A stretch of 27,079 nucleotides of DNA, from NCBI GenBank assembly GCA_029940115.1, contig JAOZRQ010000023.1, positions 1 through 27,079 of the forward strand, written 5' to 3'. This DNA is from Desulfobacterales bacterium (lineage in GTDB: Bacteria > Desulfobacterota > Desulfobacteria > Desulfobacterales > 4be13). The translations under genes were made by a program, and so were the position numbers. A model generated the notes under the pieces. The model ran no database searches. It had not been told where the DNA came from and worked only from the letters and a program-made list of their open reading frames with translations. Shown piece by piece: positions 1 through 7,518 of the stretch (position 1 is its first letter; each line of letters begins with the position of its first letter).

Positions 1-58
1 CCCGTTTGGGAAAAAGCCGGGTTTCTGGCCCATTCCCGACTTTTTGTCCTGTACACAG
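1..58. repeat. Right end of a family-A inverted-repeat element
   Basis: The window opens inside the GC-rich module (CCCGTTTGGGAAAAAGCCGG) that recurs at 11312-11610, 17909-17938, 25361-25446 and 27044-27079. It ends at 41-58 with the terminal sequence TTTTTGTCCTGTACACAG. The same terminus is seen as a true element end, with target duplication, at 25463-25480. The left part of this copy lies outside the window. Confidence 0.7.
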
Positions 59-442
59 GTTTTTTTTTTCAAAAAAACTTTTTTTTCAGACATCATTTAA
101 ATCTGATTTCTGAGGGTAAAAAATTATGTCTGAATATTTTTGGGGAATGATGGCTCAATAATTTTCACGTCTGCCTGATTGGCAAAATCCAACTCTGTGG
201 CCCGCCGGATTTGGCAATCCGCCGGAAGCCATCATTTTCTCCATCGGCTCGGTTCGGATTGACAAATCCGAACCCGCCGGATTTGGAAGCGACGAGGTGG
301 CCTCGGTGCCACCTGCTCGGATTGACAATCCGAACCCGCCGGCGGATTTGGAAGCGACGAGGTGGCCGGATTCAGAGCCGCCGGATTTGGCAATCCGCCA
401 CCAAGAGCATAATAAGAAACCCCCCTGACTTCCTCGCCTCAC
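59..442. repeat. Gene-free region with repeated GATTTGNCAATCCG palindromes
   Basis: No credible gene. 60-95 holds T and A runs. Between about 195 and 405 there are at least four imperfect copies of a short palindrome of the form CGGATTTGGCAATCCG or CGGATTGACAAATCCG, separated by near-identical spacers (GGAAGCGACGAGGTGGCC occurs twice, near 287 and 350). Related palindromes occur at 11783-11795, 11908-11927, 12016-12033 and 22685-22720. The region lies just downstream of lon, so transcribed hairpins might act as an exit or decay signal, but no T-tailed terminator is evident. Confidence 0.55.
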
Positions 443-3142
443 TCAATTGATGGACATTGGCGGCGTCTCCACCATCTCTTTCCCGCCATCTGCCACGCTG
501 GGGATCATCTCAATGGCCATGTCATTCTCCTTGAAAAGCGTCTCCCCTTCATCCAACGTCAAGGCATGGGAGAGCACCTCGTCCATGTGCTGGACCAGGG
601 CGATATCGATCTGTTTGGATATGCTGGCCGGGATATCCTTCAGATCCTTCTCATTTTCATTGGGGATGAGCACCTTTTTAATGCCCCCCCTGTGAGCCGC
701 CAGGATCTTCTCCTTCAATCCCCCGATGGGGAGCACACGCCCGCGCAACGTGATCTCGCCGGTCATGGCGATATCCCGGCGCACCGCCTTTTTGGTGAGC
801 GCGGAGAGGATGGATGTGCCCATGGTGATGCCGGCCGACGGGCCGTCCTTCGGGATCGCCCCTTCCGGCACATGGATATGGATGTCGAATTTCTTGTAAA
901 ACTCCTTGTCAATCGGAAGATGATCCGCTCGGGATCGGGCATAGCTGACAGCCGCCTGGGCCGACTCCTTCATCACATCCCCCAGCTTGCCGGTGACAAT
1001 CAGATCCCCCTTGCCAGGCATGATCAGGGTCTCAATGCAGAGCAGCTCGCCGCCCACCTGGGTCCAGGCAAGACCGGTGGCCATGCCCACCTGATCCTCC
1101 TCTTCTACCTGCCCATGCCTGAACTTGGGTGGTCCCAGATATTTCGGGATGGATTTCGCGGTGACCCGATAGGTCTTCTGCTCGGCAACATCCTTATCCT
1201 TGGCATCCTTGGCCTTGAGATCCTTGGCATCTTTGGCCTTGAGATCCTTGGCCTTGAGATCCTTGGCATCCCTGAGATCTTTGGCATCCTTGGCCTTGAG
1301 ATCCTTGGCATCCTTGGCCTTGAGATCTTTGGCATCCTTGGCCTTGAGATCCTTGGCCTTGAGATCCTTGCCCTTGGCATCCTTGAGATCCTTGGCATCC
1401 TTTGCCTTGAGATCCTTGGCATCCTTGAGATCCTTGACAACCTCTCGGGCCACCTTCCGGCAGATGGACGCGATCTCCCGCTCCAAGTTTCTGACCCCAG
1501 CCTCACGAGTATATTCCCGGATGATGGCGAAGATGGCATTCTTGGAGAACTGCACATCCCGCCCCTCCAACCCATTCATCTTCATCTGCTTGGAGACCAG
1601 AAACTGTTCGGCAATGCAGTGTTTCTCATGCTCGGTATAGCCGGCCAGCCGGATGATTTCCATCCGGTCCTGCAAGGGAAGTGGGATGTTCGGCAGGGTG
1701 TTGGCGGTGGTGATGAAGAGGCTGTCTGTCAGGTCATAGTCCATGTCGAGATAATGATCATTGAAGCTGTAGTTCTGCTCTGGATCAAGGACCTCCAGCA
1801 GAGCCGCAGACGGATCCCCCCGGAAATCCATGCTCATCTTGTCCACCTCATCCAGACAGAACACCGGATTGTTCACCCCGACCTTTTTCAGGGATTGAAT
1901 GACCTTGCCCGGCATGGCCCCGATATAGGTGCGCCGGTGGCCGCGGATTTCAGCCTCATCCCTCACGCCTCCGAGGGAGAGACGGACGAACTTTCTGCCG
2001 GTGGCCCTGGCCACCGATTTGGCGAGCGAGGTCTTCCCCACACCCGGAGGCCCCACAAAGCAGAGGATCGGTCCCCGGACCTTCTTTATCAGGGCTTGGA
2101 CCGCGAGATATTCCACGATGCGCTCCTTCGGTTTTTCCAACCCGTAATGATCCTCGTTCAGGATATTCTCCGCCTCTTCGAGGTCGGTGTTGATCTTGCT
2201 CTTGTCAAACCAAGGAAGGCTGATGATCCACTCAACGTAGTTCCGCACCACCGTGCCCTCGGCCGACATGGGGGTCATCAGCTTCAGCTTCTTGAACTCA
2301 TGCCTAGCCTTGCTTGCGGCCTCCTTGGGCATCCGCTTCCGCTTGATCCGCTTTTCAAGCTCATCCAATTCGTTGGAGGCCTCGTCATCAGTTCCCATCT
2401 CCTTCTTGATGGCCCGCATCTGCTCATTCAGATAGTAGTTCTTCTGGGTCTTCTCCATCTGATCCTTGACGCGGCCCTTGATCCGCTGATCCATCCTGAA
2501 CACCTCGATCTCCATTCTCACCAAGCCATGGAGAAGGGAAAGCCGCTTGTTCACGGAGATGGTTTCAAGCAACTTCTGCTTGTCTTCAATCTTGAACGCG
2601 AAATGGGCCGCCACTGTGTCCACCAGTTGTTCGGCATTGGAAATCGCGGCAATGTTGTTCACCAGCTCCTTTGACACATTCTTGTTGGCCTTGGCATATT
2701 CCTCAAAGCTTTCGACAACCGCCCGTGCCATGGCCAATCCCTCGGGGGAGATCGGTTCCGACTCGGGAAACGGTTCCACATCCACTTGGAAAAAGTGCTC
2801 ATTGCCGATGAAACGGCGAATGCGGCCCCTGGCTTTCCCTTCAATCAGGGCTTTCACCGTGCCGTCAGGCAACCGGAGCAACTGGAGCACACTTCCGACG
2901 GTTCCGACCAAGCTGATATCCTTCTCACGCGGGTTGTCAATCCCCGCCTTTCTCTGGGTCGAAAGGAAGACCCGTTTGTCATTGTTCATTGCGTTGGCAA
3001 GGGCGTTGACCGACCTTGACCGCCCCACAAAAAGCGGAGCGACCATGTGGGGGAACACCACGATATCCCGTAGCGGCAAAAGCGGAAACAACAATTTTGA
3101 TGAACCTCCGTCCTGTTTGAAAATTTTAGGCAGATTGATCAT
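443..3142 (-). CDS. lon: ATP-dependent protease Lon with a long KDLKAKDA repeat insert
   Basis: Lon is the cytoplasmic AAA+ serine protease that degrades misfolded and regulatory proteins. I start it at the ATG at 3142 (MINLPKIF), because GGAGG lies 7 bases upstream; an in-frame GTG at 3187 would add 15 residues without such a site. In the 899-residue form the N-terminal substrate domain covers about 15-210, followed by a coiled coil, Walker A GPPGVGKT near 364-371 and Walker B CLDEVD near 429-434. The protease domain has the catalytic Ser (KDGPSAG, about 769) and Lys (GGLKEK, about 810). E. coli Lon is 784 residues. Most of the excess is a low-complexity insert at about 570-655 built of KDLKAKDA, KDLKDA and KDLKA units, at the junction of the AAA+ alpha-domain and the protease domain. 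Last gene of the tig-clpP-clpX-lon block, 87 bases after clpX. Identity is certain; the role of the insert is unknown. Confidence 0.97.
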   Translation of the reverse strand: MINLPKIFKQDGGSSKLLFPLLPLRDIVVFPHMVAPLFVGRSRSVNALANAMNNDKRVFLSTQRKAGIDNPREKDISLVGTVGSVLQLLRLPDGTVKALIEGKARGRIRRFIGNEHFFQVDVEPFPESEPISPEGLAMARAVVESFEEYAKANKNVSKELVNNIAAISNAEQLVDTVAAHFAFKIEDKQKLLETISVNKRLSLLHGLVRMEIEVFRMDQRIKGRVKDQMEKTQKNYYLNEQMRAIKKEMGTDDEASNELDELEKRIKRKRMPKEAASKARHEFKKLKLMTPMSAEGTVVRNYVEWIISLPWFDKSKINTDLEEAENILNEDHYGLEKPKERIVEYLAVQALIKKVRGPILCFVGPPGVGKTSLAKSVARATGRKFVRLSLGGVRDEAEIRGHRRTYIGAMPGKVIQSLKKVGVNNPVFCLDEVDKMSMDFRGDPSAALLEVLDPEQNYSFNDHYLDMDYDLTDSLFITTANTLPNIPLPLQDRMEIIRLAGYTEHEKHCIAEQFLVSKQMKMNGLEGRDVQFSKNAIFAIIREYTREAGVRNLEREIASICRKVAREVVKDLKDAKDLKAKDAKDLKDAKGKDLKAKDLKAKDAKDLKAKDAKDLKAKDAKDLRDAKDLKAKDLKAKDAKDLKAKDAKDKDVAEQKTYRVTAKSIPKYLGPPKFRHGQVEEEDQVGMATGLAWTQVGGELLCIETLIMPGKGDLIVTGKLGDVMKESAQAAVSYARSRADHLPIDKEFYKKFDIHIHVPEGAIPKDGPSAGITMGTSILSALTKKAVRRDIAMTGEITLRGRVLPIGGLKEKILAAHRGGIKKVLIPNENEKDLKDIPASISKQIDIALVQHMDEVLSHALTLDEGETLFKENDMAIEMIPSVADGGKEMVETPPMSIN
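1181..1435 (-). repeat. In-frame tandem repeat array inside lon
   Basis: On the coding strand the array is made of 24-, 18-, 15- and 9-base units that read KDLKAKDA, KDLKDA, KDLKA and KDA. All are multiples of three, so unit gain or loss keeps the frame. About 85 residues are almost purely Lys, Asp, Ala and Leu, with alternating charge, which predicts a long charged helix or a flexible linker. It begins right after the conserved REVV end of the ATPase alpha-domain and stops before the conserved TYRVTAKSIPKYLG stretch, so no conserved Lon residue is lost. Confidence 0.9.
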
Positions 3143-3229
3143 TTTTTTTCCTCCAGAGTTGAGGAATCGGGAATCAGGGATCGGCACCTTCCCCGCTCAT
3201 CCTTCACCCTTCACCTTCATCCTTCCATC

Positions 3230-4471
3230 TTAGGCATGTTTTTTCGTCTGCTCATAAAGAAGGATCGGCTCCTCTTTATGCAACACCACATCCTCACTGA
3301 TGACACATTCCTTGACATTCTCCATAGACGGAATTTCATACATGATATCAAGCAGGCAGGCCTCCATGATCGCACGGAGTCCCCTCGCGCCTGATTTTCG
3401 TTTCAATGCCTCGCTTGCCATGGCCGTCAGCGCGCTGTCCGTCAGTCTCAGGTTCACCCCCTCCATCTCGAAAAGCTTCTGAAACTGCTTGACCAAGGCG
3501 TTCTTGGGCTCTTTCAGAATACGGATCAGGGAATCCGCGTTCAGTTCATGCAGGGTGGCGATGATCGGCAGACGGCCGAGAAATTCCGGGATCAGCCCGA
3601 ACTTGATCAGGTCTTCCGGCTGGACCATCTTCAGGATTTCGCCGATGGGCGCGTCCTTCTGGCCTGTGACCTTGGCGCCGAAACCGACCACCTTGGAACC
3701 GAGACGTCGTTTGATGACCTTGTCAAGGCCGTTGAAGGTGCCGCCGCATATGAAAAGGATGTTTGCGGTGTCCACCTTGACAAAATCCTGCTGGGGATGC
3801 TTCCGGCCCCCTTTGGGCGGGACACTCGCGGTGGTCCCTTCGACAATCTTCAACAGGGCCTGCTGGACCCCCTCCCCTGAAACATCCCGAGTGATGGAGG
3901 GGTTGTCAGACTTTCCTGCAATCTTGTCTATCTCATCAATGTAAACAATGCCTCGCCTAGCCTTTTCCACATCATAGTCCGCGTTCTGCAGAAGGGAAAG
4001 AATGATGTTCTCCACATCCTCACCCACATAACCCGCCTCTGTGAGGCTTGTGGCGTCTGCAATGGTGAAGGGGACATTCAGAAACCTGGCAAGGGTTTGT
4101 GCCAGCAGGGTCTTTCCCGAACCTGTGGGGCCGATCAGAAGGATGTTGCTCTTTTGAATCTCCACATCCCTTGAACTGACATTGGAGTCCAGTCGCTTGT
4201 AATGATTGTAAACGGCAACCGCGAGGACCTTCTTTGCGTTCTCCTGTTCAATCACATAATCGTCAACCATGGATTTGATCTCTTTGGGAGCAAAGATGAG
4301 CTCCGAACCTCTCGCCTCCTTTTCGTTCTCCTCATGGATGATCTCGCCGCACAACAGGATGCATTCATCACAGATATAGACCGCGGGCCCCGCGATCAGT
4401 TTCTTGACCTCTCTCTGATTCTTCCCGCAAAAGGAGCAGAAAAGATTCTCCGTGTCATTTTTTTTTCCCAT
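3230..4471 (-). CDS. clpX: ATP-dependent Clp protease ATP-binding subunit ClpX
   Basis: ClpX is the hexameric AAA+ unfoldase that recognises tagged substrates and feeds them to ClpP. The 413-residue product has the N-terminal zinc-binding domain with C12, C15, C34 and C37 (FCSFCG and CDEC), Walker A GPTGSGKT at 114-121, Walker B VYIDEID at 176-182, the RKH pore loop (GGRKHPQQ) and the VGFG loop that docks on ClpP, followed by the usual C-terminal small domain. Length and start (MGKKNDTEN) fit the family. It lies 62 bases after clpP and 87 bases before lon on the same strand, consistent with co-transcription. Confidence 0.97.
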   Translation of the reverse strand: MGKKNDTENLFCSFCGKNQREVKKLIAGPAVYICDECILLCGEIIHEENEKEARGSELIFAPKEIKSMVDDYVIEQENAKKVLAVAVYNHYKRLDSNVSSRDVEIQKSNILLIGPTGSGKTLLAQTLARFLNVPFTIADATSLTEAGYVGEDVENIILSLLQNADYDVEKARRGIVYIDEIDKIAGKSDNPSITRDVSGEGVQQALLKIVEGTTASVPPKGGRKHPQQDFVKVDTANILFICGGTFNGLDKVIKRRLGSKVVGFGAKVTGQKDAPIGEILKMVQPEDLIKFGLIPEFLGRLPIIATLHELNADSLIRILKEPKNALVKQFQKLFEMEGVNLRLTDSALTAMASEALKRKSGARGLRAIMEACLLDIMYEIPSMENVKECVISEDVVLHKEEPILLYEQTKKHA

Positions 4472-4533
4472 TTTTCACTCCCACTTCATTTGAAAATTGA
4501 GCATACCTTTTCACTTTTCCTGGCCTTCAAACT

Positions 4534-5139
4534 TCATTCTTCCAGATGGTCGAGGTCATCCCGGCTGGCGATGACATGATCCACAATGCCATAAGTCACG
4601 GCCTCCTCGCCTGACATGAAAAAATCACGATCGGTGTCCTTTTGGACCTTTTTCAGGTCCTTGCCGGTGTGGAAGGAGAGTATCTTGTTCAGGGTATCCT
4701 TCATCCGGAGGATCTCCTTTGCCTGAATCGCGATGTCAGACGCCTGCCCCTGAGAACCGCCCATGGGTTGGTGAACCATGATTCTCGCGTTGGGAAGCGC
4801 GTAACGCTTGCTGGGGGTGCCGGCCGCGAGCAACAGCGCGCTCATGCTGGCCGCTTGGCCAATGCAGACCGTGGTGATGTTTGATTTGATGTACTGCATG
4901 GTGTCGTATATCGCCAAGCCGGACGTCACCACCCCACCAGGGGAATTGATGTAAAAGTTGATGTCCTTGTCCGGGTCCTCCGATTCAAGGAAAAGAAGCT
5001 GGGCGATGAGAAGGTTTGAGACCTCATCTGTCACCGGGGTTCCGAGAAAGATGATCCGGTCCCTGAGAAGCCTTGAATAAATGTCATAAAATCGCTCTCC
5101 TCTGCTGCTCTGGTCTATGACCATAGGTATGATTGGCAC
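4534..5139 (-). CDS. clpP: ATP-dependent Clp protease proteolytic subunit ClpP
   Basis: ClpP is the barrel-shaped serine peptidase that works with ClpX or ClpA. I choose the GTG at 5139 as the start: GGAGG sits at 5144-5148, four bases upstream, and the resulting N-terminus (MPIIPMVIDQ) matches the family. An in-frame extension to 5175 would add twelve residues with no such support, and an ATG nearer the body (MVIDQ) lacks a well-placed site. The 201-residue product has the catalytic triad in context: Ser98 (GQAASMS), His123 (MVHQPMGG) and Asp172 (DRDFFMS). It follows tig by 66 bases and precedes clpX by 62. Confidence 0.96.
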   Translation of the reverse strand: MPIIPMVIDQSSRGERFYDIYSRLLRDRIIFLGTPVTDEVSNLLIAQLLFLESEDPDKDINFYINSPGGVVTSGLAIYDTMQYIKSNITTVCIGQAASMSALLLAAGTPSKRYALPNARIMVHQPMGGSQGQASDIAIQAKEILRMKDTLNKILSFHTGKDLKKVQKDTDRDFFMSGEEAVTYGIVDHVIASRDDLDHLEE

Positions 5140-5205
5140 AAATCCTCCCATGTAAAACGATGTTTGATGTCTCACGCGTCAAGTCTCACGTCTCACGCGT
5201 CACGT

Positions 5206-6504
5206 TTATTCAGGTTGAATCTCTTCTATGTTGCTATTTTCAATAATAAGCTGTGTTGCCTGTTTTTCAAGCAGGGTATGTTTGAAAAACTCAAACGCGT
5301 CTTTGTTCTGTTTGTAATGGTTCTTTATCTCGCCGAAGGTCTTGTTGAGGGCCTGTGCCATATCCTTCATCTCCTCATCCACCTGTTTGTCGGTGAGGGA
5401 GAGTGTCTCCTGCTCGGCAAGCCGGTTCAGCAGCAGATGGCGTTTCACCTGTTTCTCCGCGATGTCACGATATCTTTCCGCAAATTCCTCCCTTTTGACC
5501 CCGAACTGGTCTTCTATGGTTGTCTCCCGTTCGGCAAGGGATCGTTCCGTATCTGTGACGATCCCCTCAAGTTCATGGGCCACCAAGATGTCCGGCACCT
5601 CAAAATCATTCTTTTCAAGCAACGCCAAATAGGTCTGCTCAAACAGTTCCTGTTCAGTCCGCCTTTCGCATCCCTGTTTCAGATTGTTCCTGATCTCCTC
5701 TCGCAGGTCCGCCAACGTCTCTTTGCCGAAGATGTTTGCAAACGCGTCATTGATTTCAATGGGGGCCTCCTCCCGAATGCCTTTGAGGCTGACCTGAAAG
5801 GTGATGTCAACATTTGCCAGCGCGTCATGGGGATAGCTTTCAGGAAAGCGGACGTGTATCTCCTTGGCATCCCCCTGCCTCATGCCGATCACCTCGTCAT
5901 CCAGATCCTTGAGAATCTGGCTGGCGCCGATTTTCATGGTCAGATTTTCGGTCTTTGGGGTTTCAGAGAAGGGGGAGCCGTCTTTGAAGCCCTCAAGGTC
6001 AATCAGCACGACATCATCTTCCTTGACGGATCGGTCATCCTCCACCTGTTTGAGCTGGCCGAGACTCTTTCTGAGCATTTCGATGTGGCCATCCACATCC
6101 TCCTCGGTCACTTGGTACAGCTGCTTTTTCAGGGGGAGACCTTTGAAGTCAAGATGTCCGATTTTGGGAGGGAGCTCGATGGTGGCATCATATTTGTAAG
6201 GGGCTTTCTCTTCCAGCTCGGCGGGGAGCACCGTGGGGCTTCCGATGTAATTCAGTTGGGTCTCCTTGATGGCCTCCTCGAGAGACTCCTGAATGAGTTT
6301 GGCAGACACCTCTGCATCCACATTCCTTTTATATAACCTCTCCAAAACGGAACGGGGGACCTTTCCGGGACGAAACCCCTTCACCTTGGCTGTCTTCCTC
6401 AGTTTTTTGTAAGCCTCTTCCAGTTCCTCGGTGACCTTCTCCTCGGGGATTTCAATATGCAACACTTTTTTGACCGTACTCAGATCCTCTACATTGACTT
6501 GCAT
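5206..6504 (-). CDS. tig: Trigger factor, ribosome-associated chaperone
   Basis: Trigger factor binds ribosomal protein L23 at the exit tunnel and shields nascent chains; it also has peptidyl-prolyl isomerase activity. The 432-residue product has the N-terminal ribosome-binding domain with the signature GFRPGKVPR at about residues 44-52, a central FKBP-type domain (about 150-240, beginning near VKEDDVVLIDLEGF) and a helical C-terminal substrate-binding domain. Start ATG at 6504 is preceded by AAAGGA at suitable distance. It opens the protein-coding part of the proteostasis block and lies 76 bases downstream of tRNA-Leu on the same strand, so read-through from the tRNA promoter is possible. 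Confidence 0.97.
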   Translation of the reverse strand: MQVNVEDLSTVKKVLHIEIPEEKVTEELEEAYKKLRKTAKVKGFRPGKVPRSVLERLYKRNVDAEVSAKLIQESLEEAIKETQLNYIGSPTVLPAELEEKAPYKYDATIELPPKIGHLDFKGLPLKKQLYQVTEEDVDGHIEMLRKSLGQLKQVEDDRSVKEDDVVLIDLEGFKDGSPFSETPKTENLTMKIGASQILKDLDDEVIGMRQGDAKEIHVRFPESYPHDALANVDITFQVSLKGIREEAPIEINDAFANIFGKETLADLREEIRNNLKQGCERRTEQELFEQTYLALLEKNDFEVPDILVAHELEGIVTDTERSLAERETTIEDQFGVKREEFAERYRDIAEKQVKRHLLLNRLAEQETLSLTDKQVDEEMKDMAQALNKTFGEIKNHYKQNKDAFEFFKHTLLEKQATQLIIENSNIEEIQPE

Positions 6505-6580
6505 GACATTCCTTTCTGAATGGGAGGTTGAAAAATGGGGATTTTCTCGCTTTCATCTTTAACAGTGGTCTGTTTTTGGG

Positions 6581-6664
6581 TGCGAAAGGGGGGATTTGAA
6601 CCCCCACTCTGTCTCCAGAACCGGATCCTAAGTCCGGCGCGTCTGCCAGTTCCGCCACTCTCGC
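6581..6664 (-). tRNA. tRNA-Leu, anticodon UAG
   Basis: Folding by eye gives acceptor arms 6658-6664 and 6582-6588, a D arm with GGCAGACGC, anticodon loop CTTAGGA (anticodon TAG, reading CUA) on a CCGGA/TCCGG stem, a long class II variable arm, and a T arm with GGTTCAAATCC. The 3' sequence after the discriminator A is CCC rather than CCA, so the CCA end must be added after transcription. Confidence 0.95.
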
Positions 6665-6673
6665 ATGTCGTTT

Positions 6674-6702
6674 TTTATGATTGTCATCTAAATGCAGGAC
6701 AA
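6674..6702 (-). promoter_or_regulatory. Possible promoter for tRNA-Leu and tig
   Basis: On the minus strand TTGTCC (6697-6702) is followed after exactly 17 bases by CATAAA (6674-6679), which lies 9 bases before the first tRNA base. The -35 matches 4 of 6 consensus bases and the -10 is a moderate match, so this is suggestive only. The -35 has the same sequence as the one proposed for pgk at 27036-27041. Confidence 0.35.
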
Positions 6703-7003
6703 AAAGTTGTCGGTGGGGTTCCACCAATTTCATTGGAGAATGGGAAGTTGTTCAGAGATCAACACATGGAAATTAGAATATAATATTAAATGATACGGTG
6801 TCAAGCAATATTGCCACAAGTTGTTGGAATACAGGCTTTTTCCCAAAAACTGTCACAAGGCAGAGCCTCGCAACGAGTGCCCCGGCCTATGTTGGTGGCC
6901 ACTGAGGCGATCCTGACATTTTGTCCGGCATGCAAGGTTGAAGGTCAAGTACCGAGATATTTTCTGCATGAAAGAAAAAAATGAAAGAAACCTCATTTAA
7001 AGT
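6703..7003. other. Intergenic region between divergent tRNA genes
   Basis: About 300 bases between the promoters proposed for tRNA-Leu (leftward) and tRNA-Pro (rightward). Short ORFs here have no convincing start sites or family features. The AT-rich stretch at 6772-6795 may belong to regulatory DNA. Nothing else identified. Confidence 0.4.
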
Positions 7004-7032
7004 TTGCATGAACAAAAAAAAGATGCTATCAA
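7004..7032 (+). promoter_or_regulatory. Promoter of tRNA-Pro
   Basis: TTGCAT (7004-7009) and TATCAA (7027-7032) are separated by 17 bases and the -10 ends nine bases before the tRNA, an arrangement typical of sigma70 tRNA promoters. The spacer is A-rich. Confidence 0.5.
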
Positions 7033-7041
7033 AGAAAATAT

Positions 7042-7119
<78 letters not shown>

Positions 7120-7518
7120 TATATTTAAGGATGAAGGATGAGACATGAAGGAAACCCGGCTTTTTCCGGAAAGAGAGGAATCGGCTCATTCAGAAAAAAG
7201 CTTGATGCCCGCCGCATTTTATCGGGGCCGGGTTTCCATGAAGGATGAAATGGACGCCTCATTCCTCAGCCCTCAACCCTCATCCTTCATCCCCTCATCC
7301 TCACCCCTTGTCAAAGCCCCTTTCGACATTTCTGGTTCCAACGGTTTTTTGAGGTTTCCGACGCGGGCTGAAAATGGTGATCCGCGGATGAACGCGGATG
7401 GCCTGTGCCGGGGCTCATTCGCGTCCAACCGCGTCCATCCGCGGCTTGTGGGGGTTGTGTCCCAAGGCAGGCTGTCCTTAGACTGGTGGCATTCAGGATC
7501 GTGACTGTCTGAAATCAC
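7120..7518. repeat. Gene-free region with repeat fragments upstream of ptsP
   Basis: Holds GATGAAGGATGA-type short repeats (7126-7150, 7236-7310 region), a diverged inverted copy of the family-A module (GAAACCCGGCTTTTTCC near 7150 opposite GGGCCGGGTTTCC near 7226) and a palindromic element at about 7380-7445 built on CCGCGGATGAACGCGGATGG facing its complement. The last has a close second copy at 23737-23803. No gene and no clear promoter for ptsP was seen. Confidence 0.55.

Noticed and set aside
566..2674. 702-codon open frame on the plus strand, rich in Ile/Leu/Gly repeats
   Set aside because: It is the antisense of lon; the frame stays open because of lon codon bias and the frame-preserving repeat array. 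Lon on the minus strand has all family motifs.
3143..3187. GTG start adding 15 residues to Lon
   Set aside because: GGAGG lies directly before the ATG at 3142, and the extra residues are not family-like.
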